Notes: generated by a model from the letters alone, not told the origin. Shown: positions 16,861-26,417, numbered from the stretch's first letter. The stretch: DNA of 64,000 bases from Sneathia vaginalis (GCF_000973085.1 NZ_CP011280.1:274642-338641), one strand, 5' to 3'. A program made the numbers and translations.

Positions 16861-17724
16861 ATGAAAAATAAAGCAAATGAAAAGAAAAGGTTAATAGTAA
16901 GTATATTGTTAACTATAGGCTCAGGAATAATCCAGGCATATATTATAGAGTCTATGATGAGGCCATCTGGGTTAATTTCTATGGGATTTACAGGATTAGC
17001 ACTGTTACTACATATGGGACTTGAAAAGATACATATAAATTTATCGGTTTCATTCTTTTTGATAGTGTTAAATTTACCAGTCGCTGTAATTTGTGCTAAA
17101 GCTATTAGTAAAAGATTTACTATATTATCTTTACTGCAGATTTTAAGTGCTTCAGTGTGTTTAATGATATTTGATTTCAAACCATTTTTTAGCTCCGTTA
17201 TTTTAAATATAACGGTAGGGGCATTTGTGTATGGAATACAAATAGTTATGGCACTAAAAGCTGGTGGTTCAACAGGTGGAACAGATTTTATCGCTCTATA
17301 TGTTTCAAATAAGATAAATAAGGCAATATGGGAGTATATATTTGTATTTAATGCATTGCTTTTAATAATTTTAGGTTTCTTATTTGGTTGGGATAGAGCA
17401 GGATATTCGTTAATATTTCAATTTGTGACTACATATACAATCTCAAAATTTTACACAAGATATGCAAGGGTTACAATTCAAGTAATTACTGCGTATCCAG
17501 ATGAAATAATATCAGACTATATGAAAATAATACACCATGGTATAACAAAAGCAAAAGGTATAGGTGGTTATTCAAACAAGGAATACGGTATCCTATATGC
17601 AGTCGTATCTTCTTATGAGGTAGCAGAAGTTGTTAATGTAATAAAGAATATAGATAGTAATGCTATTATCAACATATACAAAACTGAAGACTTTTATGGT
17701 AAATTTCATCTTGATCCTATTTAA
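16861..17724 (+). CDS. YitT/DUF161-family membrane protein with C-terminal DUF2179 domain
   Basis: 287 residues: five to six hydrophobic spans (residues about 12-190) with the typical GLISMGFTGLALL and ALKAGGSTGGTDFIALYVS segments, then a soluble DUF2179 domain (about 200-287) with KGIGGYSNKEYGILYAVVSSYE. The family is widespread in Firmicutes and fusobacteria and its biochemical role is unknown; a transport function is suspected. ATG 16861 is chosen over GTG 16858 by spacing to AAGGTGAT. It leads the long operon and is followed after 14 bases by a DUF1858 gene. Confidence 0.9.
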   Translation: MKNKANEKKRLIVSILLTIGSGIIQAYIIESMMRPSGLISMGFTGLALLLHMGLEKIHINLSVSFFLIVLNLPVAVICAKAISKRFTILSLLQILSASVCLMIFDFKPFFSSVILNITVGAFVYGIQIVMALKAGGSTGGTDFIALYVSNKINKAIWEYIFVFNALLLIILGFLFGWDRAGYSLIFQFVTTYTISKFYTRYARVTIQVITAYPDEIISDYMKIIHHGITKAKGIGGYSNKEYGILYAVVSSYEVAEVVNVIKNIDSNAIINIYKTEDFYGKFHLDPI

Positions 17725-17738
17725 AGGAAGTGGATATA

Positions 17739-17966
17739 ATGAAAAAAAGAGTAACAGGAGATATGAATATATTAGAAGCGGTTGAAAAATACCCAATAAT
17801 AGCAGAAGTTTTAATGCGTTATGGATTAGGATGTTCTGGTTGTTTCATTTCTGAAATGGAAACAGTTTATGATGGTATAGCTGTGCATGGCTTAGATCCA
17901 GATATAGTTATAGACGAAATAAATATGTTAATCGAAATGCAAGAAAATGGAGAATTAGATTATTAA
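17739..17966 (+). CDS. DUF1858-domain protein
   Basis: A 75-residue protein matching DUF1858: TGDMNILEAVEKYPIIAEVL, then the GLGCSGCFISE cysteine motif (CxxC) and a helical tail. Such domains occur alone or fused to ScdA/RIC-type di-iron or hybrid-cluster proteins and may take part in redox or metal-related processes, but no biochemical role is established. ATG 17739 follows AAGGAAG; the in-frame GTG at 17730 lies too close to it. Its last base is the first base of the next gene (TAATG arrangement). Confidence 0.85.
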   Translation: MKKRVTGDMNILEAVEKYPIIAEVLMRYGLGCSGCFISEMETVYDGIAVHGLDPDIVIDEINMLIEMQENGELDY

Positions 17967-18532
17967 TGAAAACAACGGGTAATATTTTAAAACAATATAT
18001 TAAAGGTAAGATAAAAAGAGATGATTTTTCAAAGCTTTTAGGTATAAGCCCACAATATTTGAGCAATATTTTAAGTGATAAGAAGAAACCATCTTCAAAA
18101 CTCTTGTATAAATTAATAATATCTCTTGGTATAACAAGTGAAGATGAAAAGAATATAAGAAAATATGAAGAATTAAGAACAAAAAAAGTTTACTATAACA
18201 TAATAAATAAAAAAATGACGAAGGAAGGCTTAAAAGGTAATGAAAAAGAAAGAATTTACTCAAACAGAGGAAAGATATTTGGAACATTAACTGATTTAAG
18301 TCTTTTTATTACACTAGAATATGACTTATTTGATTTTAAAAAAGGTGATGTATTAGTTTTTAAAAAATATGAAGATGAAGAGATAAAAGAAGCGTATATA
18401 ATATACGATAATAAGATAGCAAAGCTAAGAAAAGTAGATAAGTCATATATATTAGAAACAGATGAGTTAAAAATATTACAAAATATATCAATAGAGTATA
18501 TTTTACTATATAGTATTAGGAGGAAACTATGA
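17966..18532 (+). CDS. XRE-family transcriptional regulator with S24-like C-terminal half
   Basis: Residues about 5-60 form a helix-turn-helix: IKRDDFSKLLGISPQYLSNILSDKKKPSS fits the XRE pattern. The C-terminal half (about 95-188) has short beta segments such as FDFKKGDVLVFKKYEDEEIKEAY, reminiscent of LexA/cI peptidase folds. No cleavage site or Ser-Lys dyad is evident, so proteolytic activity is unlikely. The target is unknown. Its start overlaps the stop of the DUF1858 gene and its end overlaps glmM by 4 bases, suggesting a housekeeping rather than phage role. Confidence 0.75.
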   Translation: MKTTGNILKQYIKGKIKRDDFSKLLGISPQYLSNILSDKKKPSSKLLYKLIISLGITSEDEKNIRKYEELRTKKVYYNIINKKMTKEGLKGNEKERIYSNRGKIFGTLTDLSLFITLEYDLFDFKKGDVLVFKKYEDEEIKEAYIIYDNKIAKLRKVDKSYILETDELKILQNISIEYILLYSIRRKL

Positions 18533-19893
18533 GTAGAAAGTATTTTGGTACTGATGGTATCAGAGGAGAAGCAAACAAGGATTTAAACATTGAACTTGTT
18601 ACAAGATTGGGACTAGCATTAGGATATTATTTAAACAAGAATAATAAGAATAAGGATGTTAAACCTAAGATAGTATTAGGAACAGATACAAGAATATCAG
18701 GGTATATGATACGTTCTGCATTTTCAGCAGGACTTACTGCAATGGGAGTAAATATTGACTTTGTTGGAGTTTTACCTACACCAGGTATAAGCTATTTAAC
18801 AAGAGTAAAGGGTGTAGATGCAGGTGTAATGATATCAGCTTCACATAACCCAATAAAAGATAATGGAATAAAGATATTTAGTAGTAATGGATTTAAATTA
18901 CCTGATGAAATAGAAGAAGAATTAGAAGGATACATGGATAATAAGGAATTAATGATGCAAAATCTAGTTCCAGCAGAAAGATTAGGTAGATTTATCTTCG
19001 TTGAAGATGATATGAAAATGTACAGAAGATTTTTAAGAAGTACAGCACACATAAAGTTTACAGGATTTAGAATAGTAATAGATACAGGTAATGGAGCAGC
19101 ATACCGTGTTGCAGCAAAGGTTTTCCAAGGATTAGGTGCTGATGTAATAGTAATAAATAACATACCAAATGGTAAGAATATAAATGTTAACTGTGGTTCA
19201 ACACATCCTGAACTATTACAAGAAATGGTTAAATTATACAAAGCTAATATAGGTCTTGCATACGATGGTGATGCAGATAGATTAATAGCTGTTGATGAAA
19301 AGGGTAATATAATAAACGGAGATTTAACAATAGCAATAATAGCAATGAATCTTAAAAAACGTGGACTACTTAATTCAAATACAGTAGTTACAACAGTATT
19401 AAGTAATATGGGATTTGAAAAGTACCTACAAAAGAAAGGTATAAGATTAGTTAGATCAAATGTTGGTGACAGATATGTACTAGAAAAGATGCAACAACAA
19501 TCACTAAACCTAGGTGGAGAACAATCAGGACATATAATAATGTTAGATCACAATACTACAGGGGACGGTGTATTATCATCTATACAATTAGTACAAGCTG
19601 TAATAGAATCAAAGAAAAAATTAAGCGAATTAGTAGAAAAAATAACATTATGGCCTCAAAGAATGGAAAATATACAAGTTGCAAAAGAAAAGAAGTTAAC
19701 ATGGCATGAAAATGAAGCAATAATCAATGCAATAAAGAAGGCTAGTGAAGAATTAACTGGAGTTGGAAGAGTCTTAGTTAGACCATCAGGAACTGAATCA
19801 TTGATAAGAGTAATGGTTGAAGCTAAAGAACAAAAACTAGTTGATAAGTATGTAGAAGAATTAAGCGATGTAGTTAGAAATGAGTTATGCTAA
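18529..19893 (+). CDS. glmM: Phosphoglucosamine mutase
   Basis: Converts glucosamine-6-phosphate to glucosamine-1-phosphate for UDP-GlcNAc synthesis. The 454-residue product begins KYFGTDGIRGEAN and has the phosphoserine loop ISASHNP (Ser105), metal-binding DGDADR, the sugar-binding GGEQSGH, and the phosphate-binding RPSGTESLIRVM near the C-terminus. These motifs distinguish GlmM from general phosphoglucomutases. AGGAGG precedes ATG 18529. It overlaps the regulator gene by 4 bases and the methyltransferase gene by 7. Together with the DAP genes downstream it supplies peptidoglycan precursors. Confidence 0.96.
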   Translation: MSRKYFGTDGIRGEANKDLNIELVTRLGLALGYYLNKNNKNKDVKPKIVLGTDTRISGYMIRSAFSAGLTAMGVNIDFVGVLPTPGISYLTRVKGVDAGVMISASHNPIKDNGIKIFSSNGFKLPDEIEEELEGYMDNKELMMQNLVPAERLGRFIFVEDDMKMYRRFLRSTAHIKFTGFRIVIDTGNGAAYRVAAKVFQGLGADVIVINNIPNGKNINVNCGSTHPELLQEMVKLYKANIGLAYDGDADRLIAVDEKGNIINGDLTIAIIAMNLKKRGLLNSNTVVTTVLSNMGFEKYLQKKGIRLVRSNVGDRYVLEKMQQQSLNLGGEQSGHIIMLDHNTTGDGVLSSIQLVQAVIESKKKLSELVEKITLWPQRMENIQVAKEKKLTWHENEAIINAIKKASEELTGVGRVLVRPSGTESLIRVMVEAKEQKLVDKYVEELSDVVRNELC

Positions 19894-20582
19894 TGCATAA
19901 AGAATTTGCTAGTATATATGATGAATTCACAAAATATGTAGACTATAATTCATGGTATAAGTTTTTAAGAAAATACATTAAAAAACCTGATAAAATATTG
20001 GATATAGGTTGCGGGACTGCAACAATAACAAGTATGTTTTTTAAAGATAAGTTTGATGTAGTAGGTCTTGATATATCAGAAGAAATGTTAAAGTATGCGA
20101 AAATAAAAAACAATAAGATTAAGTATGTGTGTTTAGACATACAAAAAGAATATATACAAGATAAATTCAAATATATTACTTGTAACTTTGATACAGTAAA
20201 CTATTTAGAAGATTTTAATAAATTCATTAGTCATTGTTCAAAGATGCAAGATGAGGGTGGAATATTAATCTTTGATATAGTAACAGAAGATATATTCGAT
20301 GAGATATTTGAATCTGATATATTTCTAGATGAAGAAGAAAACTATACAGCAATTTGGACTCATAAAAAAGAAAAAAAGAATAGACATCGTATAGACATTA
20401 GTATATTCAAAAAAGAAAAATCTAATATCTATACTAGATATGATGAGCATCATAAAAAATATATATACGAAATGGAAGAAGTCATTGATGGATTAAATAA
20501 TAATGGATATGTACTTTATGATGTAGCTAAAAATCCTAAGTATGGATATTCTCGTATATTTGTTATAGCTAAGAAAGAATAA
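19887..20582 (+). CDS. Class I SAM-dependent methyltransferase
   Basis: 231 residues with motif I ILDIGCGTATITSMF (about residues 37-51), motif II VVGLDISEEML, and a post-motif with TCNFDTVNYLEDF. These define a small-molecule-type Rossmann methyltransferase (YjhP/UbiE-like architecture). Substrate cannot be told from sequence. The start lies within the last codons of glmM; an alternative ATG at 19893 would shorten it by two residues. It ends 2 bases before a small membrane-protein gene. Confidence 0.85.
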   Translation: MLMHKEFASIYDEFTKYVDYNSWYKFLRKYIKKPDKILDIGCGTATITSMFFKDKFDVVGLDISEEMLKYAKIKNNKIKYVCLDIQKEYIQDKFKYITCNFDTVNYLEDFNKFISHCSKMQDEGGILIFDIVTEDIFDEIFESDIFLDEEENYTAIWTHKKEKKNRHRIDISIFKKEKSNIYTRYDEHHKKYIYEMEEVIDGLNNNGYVLYDVAKNPKYGYSRIFVIAKKE

Positions 20583-20584
20583 AT

Positions 20585-20926
20585 ATGGATAAAAAGTTTG
20601 ATAATTTACATGAATTAAAAGATTCTGAATTTGCAGATTTAATGGAAAATACTAAATTTGTAGAACAAGATGAAAGTAAGTATGATGAAGATGGAGATGA
20701 AAAAAAAGCGGTGAATAAGACAAAGTTTGCAAGATATATATCAACAGCAACAGGATTTATCTTCACACTTTCATCACCTTGTATACTACTTCTTTGCATA
20801 TACTACATCTTGCGTAAATATTGCTTTCATAGAAGTAGACCAGGAATACTAATATTCTTAATAGTATTAGGAATCTTTACAGGATATTGGTCTTTATTTA
20901 AAGAAATAGGAGGTACAAAAAAATGA
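20585..20926 (+). CDS. Small two-span membrane protein, possibly AtpI-like
   Basis: 113 residues: an acidic N-terminal 50 residues, then two hydrophobic spans (about 58-78 and 87-103) separated by a basic loop, with the second span ending GIFTGYWSLFKEI. This two-helix pattern and the Gly-x-x-x-Gly ending resemble AtpI-type ATPase-accessory proteins. The gene is six genes upstream of the V-ATPase in the same operon, but the similarity is weak and no residue proves it. The next gene overlaps it by 4 bases. Confidence 0.6.
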   Translation: MDKKFDNLHELKDSEFADLMENTKFVEQDESKYDEDGDEKKAVNKTKFARYISTATGFIFTLSSPCILLLCIYYILRKYCFHRSRPGILIFLIVLGIFTGYWSLFKEIGGTKK

Positions 20927-22344
20927 AAAAGATATCAATATTTTTTATACTACTATCCCTTATTTCTTTCTCATCAAAAATTAAATTAAGTTTGAATGAG
21001 AATTATACTGCAACGATGACAAATGATAAGGCATTAATATCTGTAATATTTAAAGATAAATTAGAAGAAAATAAGCTACAGAATGAATTAAACTTATTGA
21101 ATTCTAAATTGACTTTTTTAAATTATGAGAATGATACAAAAGAAAAAATAGGTTCATATACAGCGAAAATAGTTTTAAATAAGGGATATGATATATATAA
21201 GAAAAGAACTGCTAAAACAGAAAAGGAAGCTATACAAGATTTAATATTAGACTTAAAAGATATTAAAGGTGCAAAATTAGTAAGTTTTGATATAGAGAAA
21301 AAATATGATATAGATAAATGTAAGATTAATAAAAAGTATTTAGTTGAAGTAGATAATTTGAATAAGATAAATAATATCCTTGATGTATTAAAAAAATATA
21401 ATGGAAATATCAGTAATCCAAAGTATGTATCAAATGATGCTACCAATCTATACTCTAAGATATTGTCTAAAACAGATTTAAAAGCAAAAAATATTGCAAA
21501 TATATTGGGGTATAAATTACAAGATAATATAGATATAGAAGAATTGAAGGATAATAAACATATTTACTTTGATAGGGCAATGTACTTATCAGAGTCTAAT
21601 AGTAACTTTAAAGTGGATGATGCAAAAACAACTTTAAATGCAAATGTAACTTATACATTAGTAAATAATGCTAAGGATGAATATAAGTCTAGTATTAAAA
21701 TCTATGGTACGGCAACTGAATATATCACACCTAAGAGTGTTAATATTCAAATAACAGTTGATAATGATGAAATATTAAATCAGCTTAAGGAATATGATTT
21801 TAAAACAAAAGTATATAATACATATGAAGAAGTAGAAAAAATACCTACAGAAAACTATATACAAATTAAGCTTGAAGCTAGTAAAATAAATGATATGGAG
21901 TATTTAATAAATAATATAGATAGTTTGACTATAAAAGCAAAAAGTGAAAAAAAAGTTAACGAAATATTGAATGAAACTATTAACAAATTCAAAAAGCATG
22001 GTATAACAGTTATTGTTAAAGAAAAAAATATCATACAAGATGAAAAAGAAATACGCCAAAAAAAGGTTTATCATGTATTGAGCTTAAATGTTAATAGTAT
22101 GGAAAAATTTAATAAGATATATCTAGATTTAGTTAATAAGGGGATAAAAAATATAGACTTAAAATACGAAATTGATGATAGCACTGTATATCAAAAAGCA
22201 TTATACAACGCTTTAGATAAATTAAAAACTTTCAAGGGATATAGTATAAGATCTATAAAAGAAATAAAAGATGATTCTGATTATTATGATATTCCTGTAA
22301 AGCTAACTAGAAACATAATAGTAGAAGCGGGAATAGAAAGGTAA
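20923..22344 (+). CDS. Exported SIMPL (DUF541)-like protein, apparently tandem
   Basis: The 473-residue protein has an N-terminal signal peptide (hydrophobic residues 4-18) and no lipobox cysteine. Two divergent SIMPL-like units can be seen. The first ends with a VEVDNLNKINNILDVLKKY region and the typical LYSKILSKTDLKAKNIANILG. The second starts near residue 260 with KIYGTATEYITPKSVNIQITVDN and repeats the pattern. SIMPL proteins are periplasmic or outer-membrane and poorly understood. The tandem reading is my inference from segment order. It is tightly packed with the genes on both sides (ATGA overlap upstream, 4-base gap to lysC). Confidence 0.7.
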   Translation: MKKISIFFILLSLISFSSKIKLSLNENYTATMTNDKALISVIFKDKLEENKLQNELNLLNSKLTFLNYENDTKEKIGSYTAKIVLNKGYDIYKKRTAKTEKEAIQDLILDLKDIKGAKLVSFDIEKKYDIDKCKINKKYLVEVDNLNKINNILDVLKKYNGNISNPKYVSNDATNLYSKILSKTDLKAKNIANILGYKLQDNIDIEELKDNKHIYFDRAMYLSESNSNFKVDDAKTTLNANVTYTLVNNAKDEYKSSIKIYGTATEYITPKSVNIQITVDNDEILNQLKEYDFKTKVYNTYEEVEKIPTENYIQIKLEASKINDMEYLINNIDSLTIKAKSEKKVNEILNETINKFKKHGITVIVKEKNIIQDEKEIRQKKVYHVLSLNVNSMEKFNKIYLDLVNKGIKNIDLKYEIDDSTVYQKALYNALDKLKTFKGYSIRSIKEIKDDSDYYDIPVKLTRNIIVEAGIER

Positions 22345-22348
22345 GTAA

Positions 22349-23545
22349 ATGGTAGTACATAAATATGGAGGTTCATCAGTTGCAACAACTGAAAAGATAC
22401 TAGATATAGCTAAGAGTTTAAAAGAGATATATGATAAAAAAGAACAAATAGTTGTCGTAGTTTCAGCAATGGGTAAAACAACAAATAAGCTAATAAGTTT
22501 AGCACATGAAATTACCTCAAATCCAGATAAAAGGGAAATGGATAGATTGATGTCTACTGGAGAAAATCAAACTATAGCCCTACTTTCAATAGCACTAAAT
22601 AGTTTAGGTGTACCAAGTGTCTCATATACAGGAGAACAATTAGAAATTAAAACTAAAGGCGTACACATGAAAAATACTATTGAAAGTATTAATAAGGATA
22701 AGATATTAAAGGCCTTAGATGAAAATAAGGTAGTAATAGTAGCAGGATTTCAAGGTGTGAATGCTATAGGAGATGTAACAACTTTAGGTAGAGGAGGATC
22801 CGATACAACAGCTGTTGCACTTTCTTGTGTTTTGAAATGTAAGTGCGAAATTTATACTGATGTAGATGGTATTTACAGAATAGATCCAAGAATATATAGT
22901 GATGCTAAAAAAATACAAAATATTAGCTATGAAGAAATGATGGAATTAGCATATTTAGGTGCAGGGGTTATGGAACCAAGAGCCATAGAATTAGGATATA
23001 AATATGGTGTCCCTATATACGTAGGTAAAACATTAGGATTAAAGAATGGAACAAATATAACTAAGGAGAGAAACAATATGGAAGATCAAGAAATAACAGG
23101 TATATCTGTTAATTCTAATACTTTAATGGTTACAATTGATGGTATACCTACATATGCACATAATTTAGAACCAATATTTCAAAAAGCGAGTGAATTAGGA
23201 ATTAATATAGATATAATAAGTCATAATGATGTAATATCAGAAAATGGTAGTATAGCATTTACTACACCTAGAACAGATGAAAATTTAATAAAAGAACTAT
23301 TTGATAGCGTAAAAATTAGTGCTGATACAAAGATATTGATAAATAAAAATGTTGTCAAAGTTTCATTAGTTGGTATAGGTATGATGACACATGGTAGCGT
23401 AGTAGCTAAGATATTTAATGTGTTGTCTGAAAATAATTTGAGCTTTCACCAAATATCAACATCAGAAATTAGTATTTCATTAATAGTAGATGAAAGTATA
23501 TCAAATCAAGTAGCCAGCTTATTAGCAAAGAAATTTAATATTTAG
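22349..23545 (+). CDS. lysC: Aspartate kinase
   Basis: Phosphorylates aspartate, the first step to lysine, DAP, threonine and methionine. The N-terminus VVHKYGGSSVAT carries the catalytic KYGGSS loop; GRGGSDTTAVAL is the aspartate/ATP site. Two ACT domains follow from about residue 250 (GISVNSNTLMVTIDG and VSLVGIGMMTHGSV). At 398 residues it resembles the monofunctional lysine-sensitive class. It is the first of four adjacent pathway genes. No riboswitch lies immediately upstream, unlike the lysine importer. Confidence 0.95.
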   Translation: MVVHKYGGSSVATTEKILDIAKSLKEIYDKKEQIVVVVSAMGKTTNKLISLAHEITSNPDKREMDRLMSTGENQTIALLSIALNSLGVPSVSYTGEQLEIKTKGVHMKNTIESINKDKILKALDENKVVIVAGFQGVNAIGDVTTLGRGGSDTTAVALSCVLKCKCEIYTDVDGIYRIDPRIYSDAKKIQNISYEEMMELAYLGAGVMEPRAIELGYKYGVPIYVGKTLGLKNGTNITKERNNMEDQEITGISVNSNTLMVTIDGIPTYAHNLEPIFQKASELGINIDIISHNDVISENGSIAFTTPRTDENLIKELFDSVKISADTKILINKNVVKVSLVGIGMMTHGSVVAKIFNVLSENNLSFHQISTSEISISLIVDESISNQVASLLAKKFNI

Positions 23546-23554
23546 GAGAAAAAT

Positions 23555-24418
23555 ATGAGATTATTTGGAGCATACGTAGCATTAGTAACACCATTTAAAG
23601 ATGATTTAAGTGTGGACTATGAAAAATTAAAAGAATTAGTAGAATTTCAAATAGAAAATAAGATATCTGGTATAGTAGTTTGTGGAACAACAGGAGAAAC
23701 ACCTACTCTAACAGATGAAGAATATGAAAAAGTTGTTGGGACTGTTGTAAAAACAGTTAATAAGAGAGTGCAAGTCATAGCAGGTGCTGGGTCAAATTGT
23801 ACAAAAAAAGCAGTAGACTTAGCTAAAAAATGTAGAGAACTTAATGTAGATAGCATATTAGTTACTTGTCCTTTCTATAATAAGCCAACACAAAGAGGAT
23901 TAATGAGACATTATGAAGAAGTAGCAAAAGTAGGATTACCAGTAATAATATACAATGTTCCTGGTAGAACTGGTGTAAATATTTTACCAGAAACTGTAGC
24001 AGAATTATCTAAGATTCCTAATATTATAGGAATAAAAGAAGCAAGTGGTAGTATAGAACAAATGATAGAAATACATAAATTATGTAGACCAAACTTTAAT
24101 ATATTATCAGGTGAGGATCATTTAATAATGCCTATGAGTGCTATAGGTTGTACTGGTGTAATATCTGTTACAGCTAATATATTACCAAAAAGAGTTTCAG
24201 AATTCTTCACTTTAGAAGGAGAAGAAAAATTAGCAATGCATGAATACCTATATGATATAAGTAGAAACCTATTTATCGAAGGTAATCCTGTTACAATAAA
24301 AGAAGCAATGGACATATTAAATTTATGTAAGAATAATTTAAGATTACCACTAGTTAAGGCAAGTAGTGAAACAAGAGAAAAATTAATAAAACTATTCAAA
24401 TCTAAGGGGATTTTATGA
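23555..24418 (+). CDS. dapA: 4-Hydroxy-tetrahydrodipicolinate synthase
   Basis: Condenses pyruvate with aspartate semialdehyde at the branch to DAP and lysine. A TIM-barrel protein of 287 residues with GTTGETPTL at the substrate site, YNVPGRTGVN including the catalytic Tyr, and Schiff-base Lys161 in GIKEASG. Ordinary length. AGGAG lies upstream, and its stop overlaps dapF by 4 bases. Lysine feedback sensitivity cannot be judged from sequence alone. Confidence 0.96.
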   Translation: MRLFGAYVALVTPFKDDLSVDYEKLKELVEFQIENKISGIVVCGTTGETPTLTDEEYEKVVGTVVKTVNKRVQVIAGAGSNCTKKAVDLAKKCRELNVDSILVTCPFYNKPTQRGLMRHYEEVAKVGLPVIIYNVPGRTGVNILPETVAELSKIPNIIGIKEASGSIEQMIEIHKLCRPNFNILSGEDHLIMPMSAIGCTGVISVTANILPKRVSEFFTLEGEEKLAMHEYLYDISRNLFIEGNPVTIKEAMDILNLCKNNLRLPLVKASSETREKLIKLFKSKGIL

Positions 24419-25119
24419 GATTTACAAAATATCAAGGTTTAGGTAATGATTTTCTAATAGTAGATGAAGAACTAGATGAAAAAACAATAATCTTCTTATG
24501 TGATAGACACTTTGGAGTGGGTGCAGATGGTGTAATTATACAAGAATTTAAAGATAATGTACCATTTATGAAGTTTTTTAATCAAGATGGAAGTCGTGCT
24601 AAAATGTGTGGTAATGGTATTAGATGTTATGCAGATTATCTTTATCATAAGAATTTAGACTATACAACAATAGATACTTTAGCGGGCCTAAAAAAAGTAG
24701 AAAAAGTAGGCAGTGAGTATAAGGTATTTATGGGTAAGGCAGAAAATCTTGAAATAAAGGATGGATACTATAACATATTTACAGGGACTAATCATTTGGT
24801 GATAATATCTAATAAAGGAATAGAATATTTAAAAGAAATAGGTCCTAAATTACAAAAAAAGTATGACACAAATGTAAATTTAGTTAATGTATTAGATAGA
24901 GAAAATATAGACATATACACCTATGAAAGAGGTGTTGGTATAACACTTGCTTGTGGAACAGGAGCTTGTGCAAGTGCTTATGTGGCAAATAAATTAAATT
25001 TAGTAGATAAAAATGTTAATGTTCATCTATTAGGAGGAGATTTAAAGATATTCTTAACTGATGAAGGTATATATATGCAAGGAAGTGCAAAAAAAGTATT
25101 TGAAGGAGAAATAAAATGA
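24415..25119 (+). CDS. dapF: Diaminopimelate epimerase
   Basis: Interconverts LL- and meso-DAP. Both catalytic cysteines are visible: Cys65 in KMCGNGIRC and Cys180 in LACGTGACASA. The start MRFTKYQGLGNDF matches the family's substrate-binding Asn motif. At 234 residues it is about 40 shorter than the usual 270-280, mainly in the middle and C-terminal half, but all motifs are present. It overlaps dapA upstream and asd downstream by 4 bases each. meso-DAP production implies DAP-type peptidoglycan or lysine synthesis; dapB and the acylase or aminotransferase steps are not in this window. Confidence 0.95.
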   Translation: MRFTKYQGLGNDFLIVDEELDEKTIIFLCDRHFGVGADGVIIQEFKDNVPFMKFFNQDGSRAKMCGNGIRCYADYLYHKNLDYTTIDTLAGLKKVEKVGSEYKVFMGKAENLEIKDGYYNIFTGTNHLVIISNKGIEYLKEIGPKLQKKYDTNVNLVNVLDRENIDIYTYERGVGITLACGTGACASAYVANKLNLVDKNVNVHLLGGDLKIFLTDEGIYMQGSAKKVFEGEIK

Positions 25120-26096
25120 GTGTAAATGTTGCAGTAGTAGGAGCAACGGGTTTAGTTGGTCAAACAATGTTAAAGGTATTAAATGAAAGAAATTTTCCTA
25201 TTAATAAGCTATACCTTTATGCATCTAAAAGATCTAAAGGTAAGAAGATAAAATATCAAGATAAGGAATATACAGTAATAGAATTGACTAAGGAAAATAT
25301 AGCAAACGATATAGACATCGCCCTATTTTCAGCAGGAGCTAGTACATCTAATGAATTTGCACAAGAATTTGTAAATAAAGGTGCAATAGTAATTGATAAT
25401 AGTAGTTGCTTTAGAATGGATGATGATAAAGCTTTAGTAGTACCAGAAGTTAATAGTGAAACTATACCAGATAAGGGAATTATTGCCAATCCTAATTGTT
25501 CTACTATTACAGTTATGCCAGCACTAAAATACTTAAGTGATAAGTATGGTTTAGAAAGAGTTGTATATTCTACATATCAATCTGTTTCAGGAGCTGGAAT
25601 GGGTGGACTAAATGATTTAGATAATAATCTAAAAGGAGAAAAGAGTCAAAAATTTGATGATCAAATAGCTTTTAACTTAATACCATATATAGATAAATTT
25701 CAAGATTCAGGTTATACAAAAGAAGAAGAAAAAATGATAAATGAATCAAGAAAGATTTTAGGATTAAAAGATTTAAGAGTTACAGCAACTTGTGTTAGAG
25801 TGCCAGTTAGATACTCACATGGGGTAAGTGTAAATGTTGAATTAAAAAAAGATTTTGACTTAAAAGATCTAATAGAAGGATTAAGTAAAGCAAAGGGAGT
25901 TGTTGTTTCAAATGAAATTCACCCTACTCCTTTAAAAGTTGAGGGTAAAGATGAAACATATGTTGGTCGTATTAGAAGAGATAATTCGGTAAAATATGGA
26001 TTGAATCTTTGGATAGTTGCAGATAATATTAGAAAAGGGGCAGCGACAAATGCAGTTGAAATAGCACAAGAAATTTTAAAAAAAAGGGAGGAATAA
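25116..26096 (+). CDS. asd: Aspartate-semialdehyde dehydrogenase
   Basis: Reduces aspartyl phosphate to aspartate semialdehyde with NADPH. The 326-residue product has the N-terminal nucleotide motif VGATGLVGQTML, catalytic Cys128 in NPNCSTI, the QSVSGAGMGG segment and the C-terminal VADNIRKGAATNAV. All key residues are intact. Last of the lysC-dapA-dapF-asd block; the V-ATPase operon starts 3 bases after its stop. Confidence 0.96.
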   Translation: MSVNVAVVGATGLVGQTMLKVLNERNFPINKLYLYASKRSKGKKIKYQDKEYTVIELTKENIANDIDIALFSAGASTSNEFAQEFVNKGAIVIDNSSCFRMDDDKALVVPEVNSETIPDKGIIANPNCSTITVMPALKYLSDKYGLERVVYSTYQSVSGAGMGGLNDLDNNLKGEKSQKFDDQIAFNLIPYIDKFQDSGYTKEEEKMINESRKILGLKDLRVTATCVRVPVRYSHGVSVNVELKKDFDLKDLIEGLSKAKGVVVSNEIHPTPLKVEGKDETYVGRIRRDNSVKYGLNLWIVADNIRKGAATNAVEIAQEILKKREE

Positions 26097-26099
26097 GCA

Positions 26100-26408
26100 G
26101 TGAAAGAGGCTATGGAAAAAATAAAGATAGCAGAAGAAAATGCCAATAACATTGTTAATGATGCTAATACAAAAGCAAAAGAAATACTTTCTGAAGCCAA
26201 AAAGAAATCCTTAAAATTCTACGATGATACTATACAAAAGAATAAGGAAGATTTTGAAAAAAAATTGAATCAGTCTGTTTCAAATTTAAAAGATGAGTTA
26301 AGCATAGAAATAGAAAATGCTTTAACTAAAGCAAAAGAGATAACAGATAGTGCAAGAAAGAATGGAACGGATGTTGCGAATAAGATATTAGATGAATTGT
26401 TAAAGTAA
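26100..26408 (+). CDS. ntpF: V-type ATPase peripheral-stalk subunit (NtpF / subunit G-H type)
   Basis: A 102-residue, almost entirely helical, Lys/Glu/Ala-rich coiled coil (IKIAEENANNIVNDANTKAKEIL), the form expected of the EG peripheral stalk. It is first in the order F-I-K-E-C-G-A-B-D, identical to Enterococcus hirae ntp. GTG 26100 follows GGGAGG with 8-base spacing; an internal ATG at 26112 is possible. It should pair with NtpE (28.8 kb) to tether the V1 head to NtpI. Confidence 0.88.
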   Translation: MKEAMEKIKIAEENANNIVNDANTKAKEILSEAKKKSLKFYDDTIQKNKEDFEKKLNQSVSNLKDELSIEIENALTKAKEITDSARKNGTDVANKILDELLK

Positions 26409-26417
26409 GGTGTTAAA

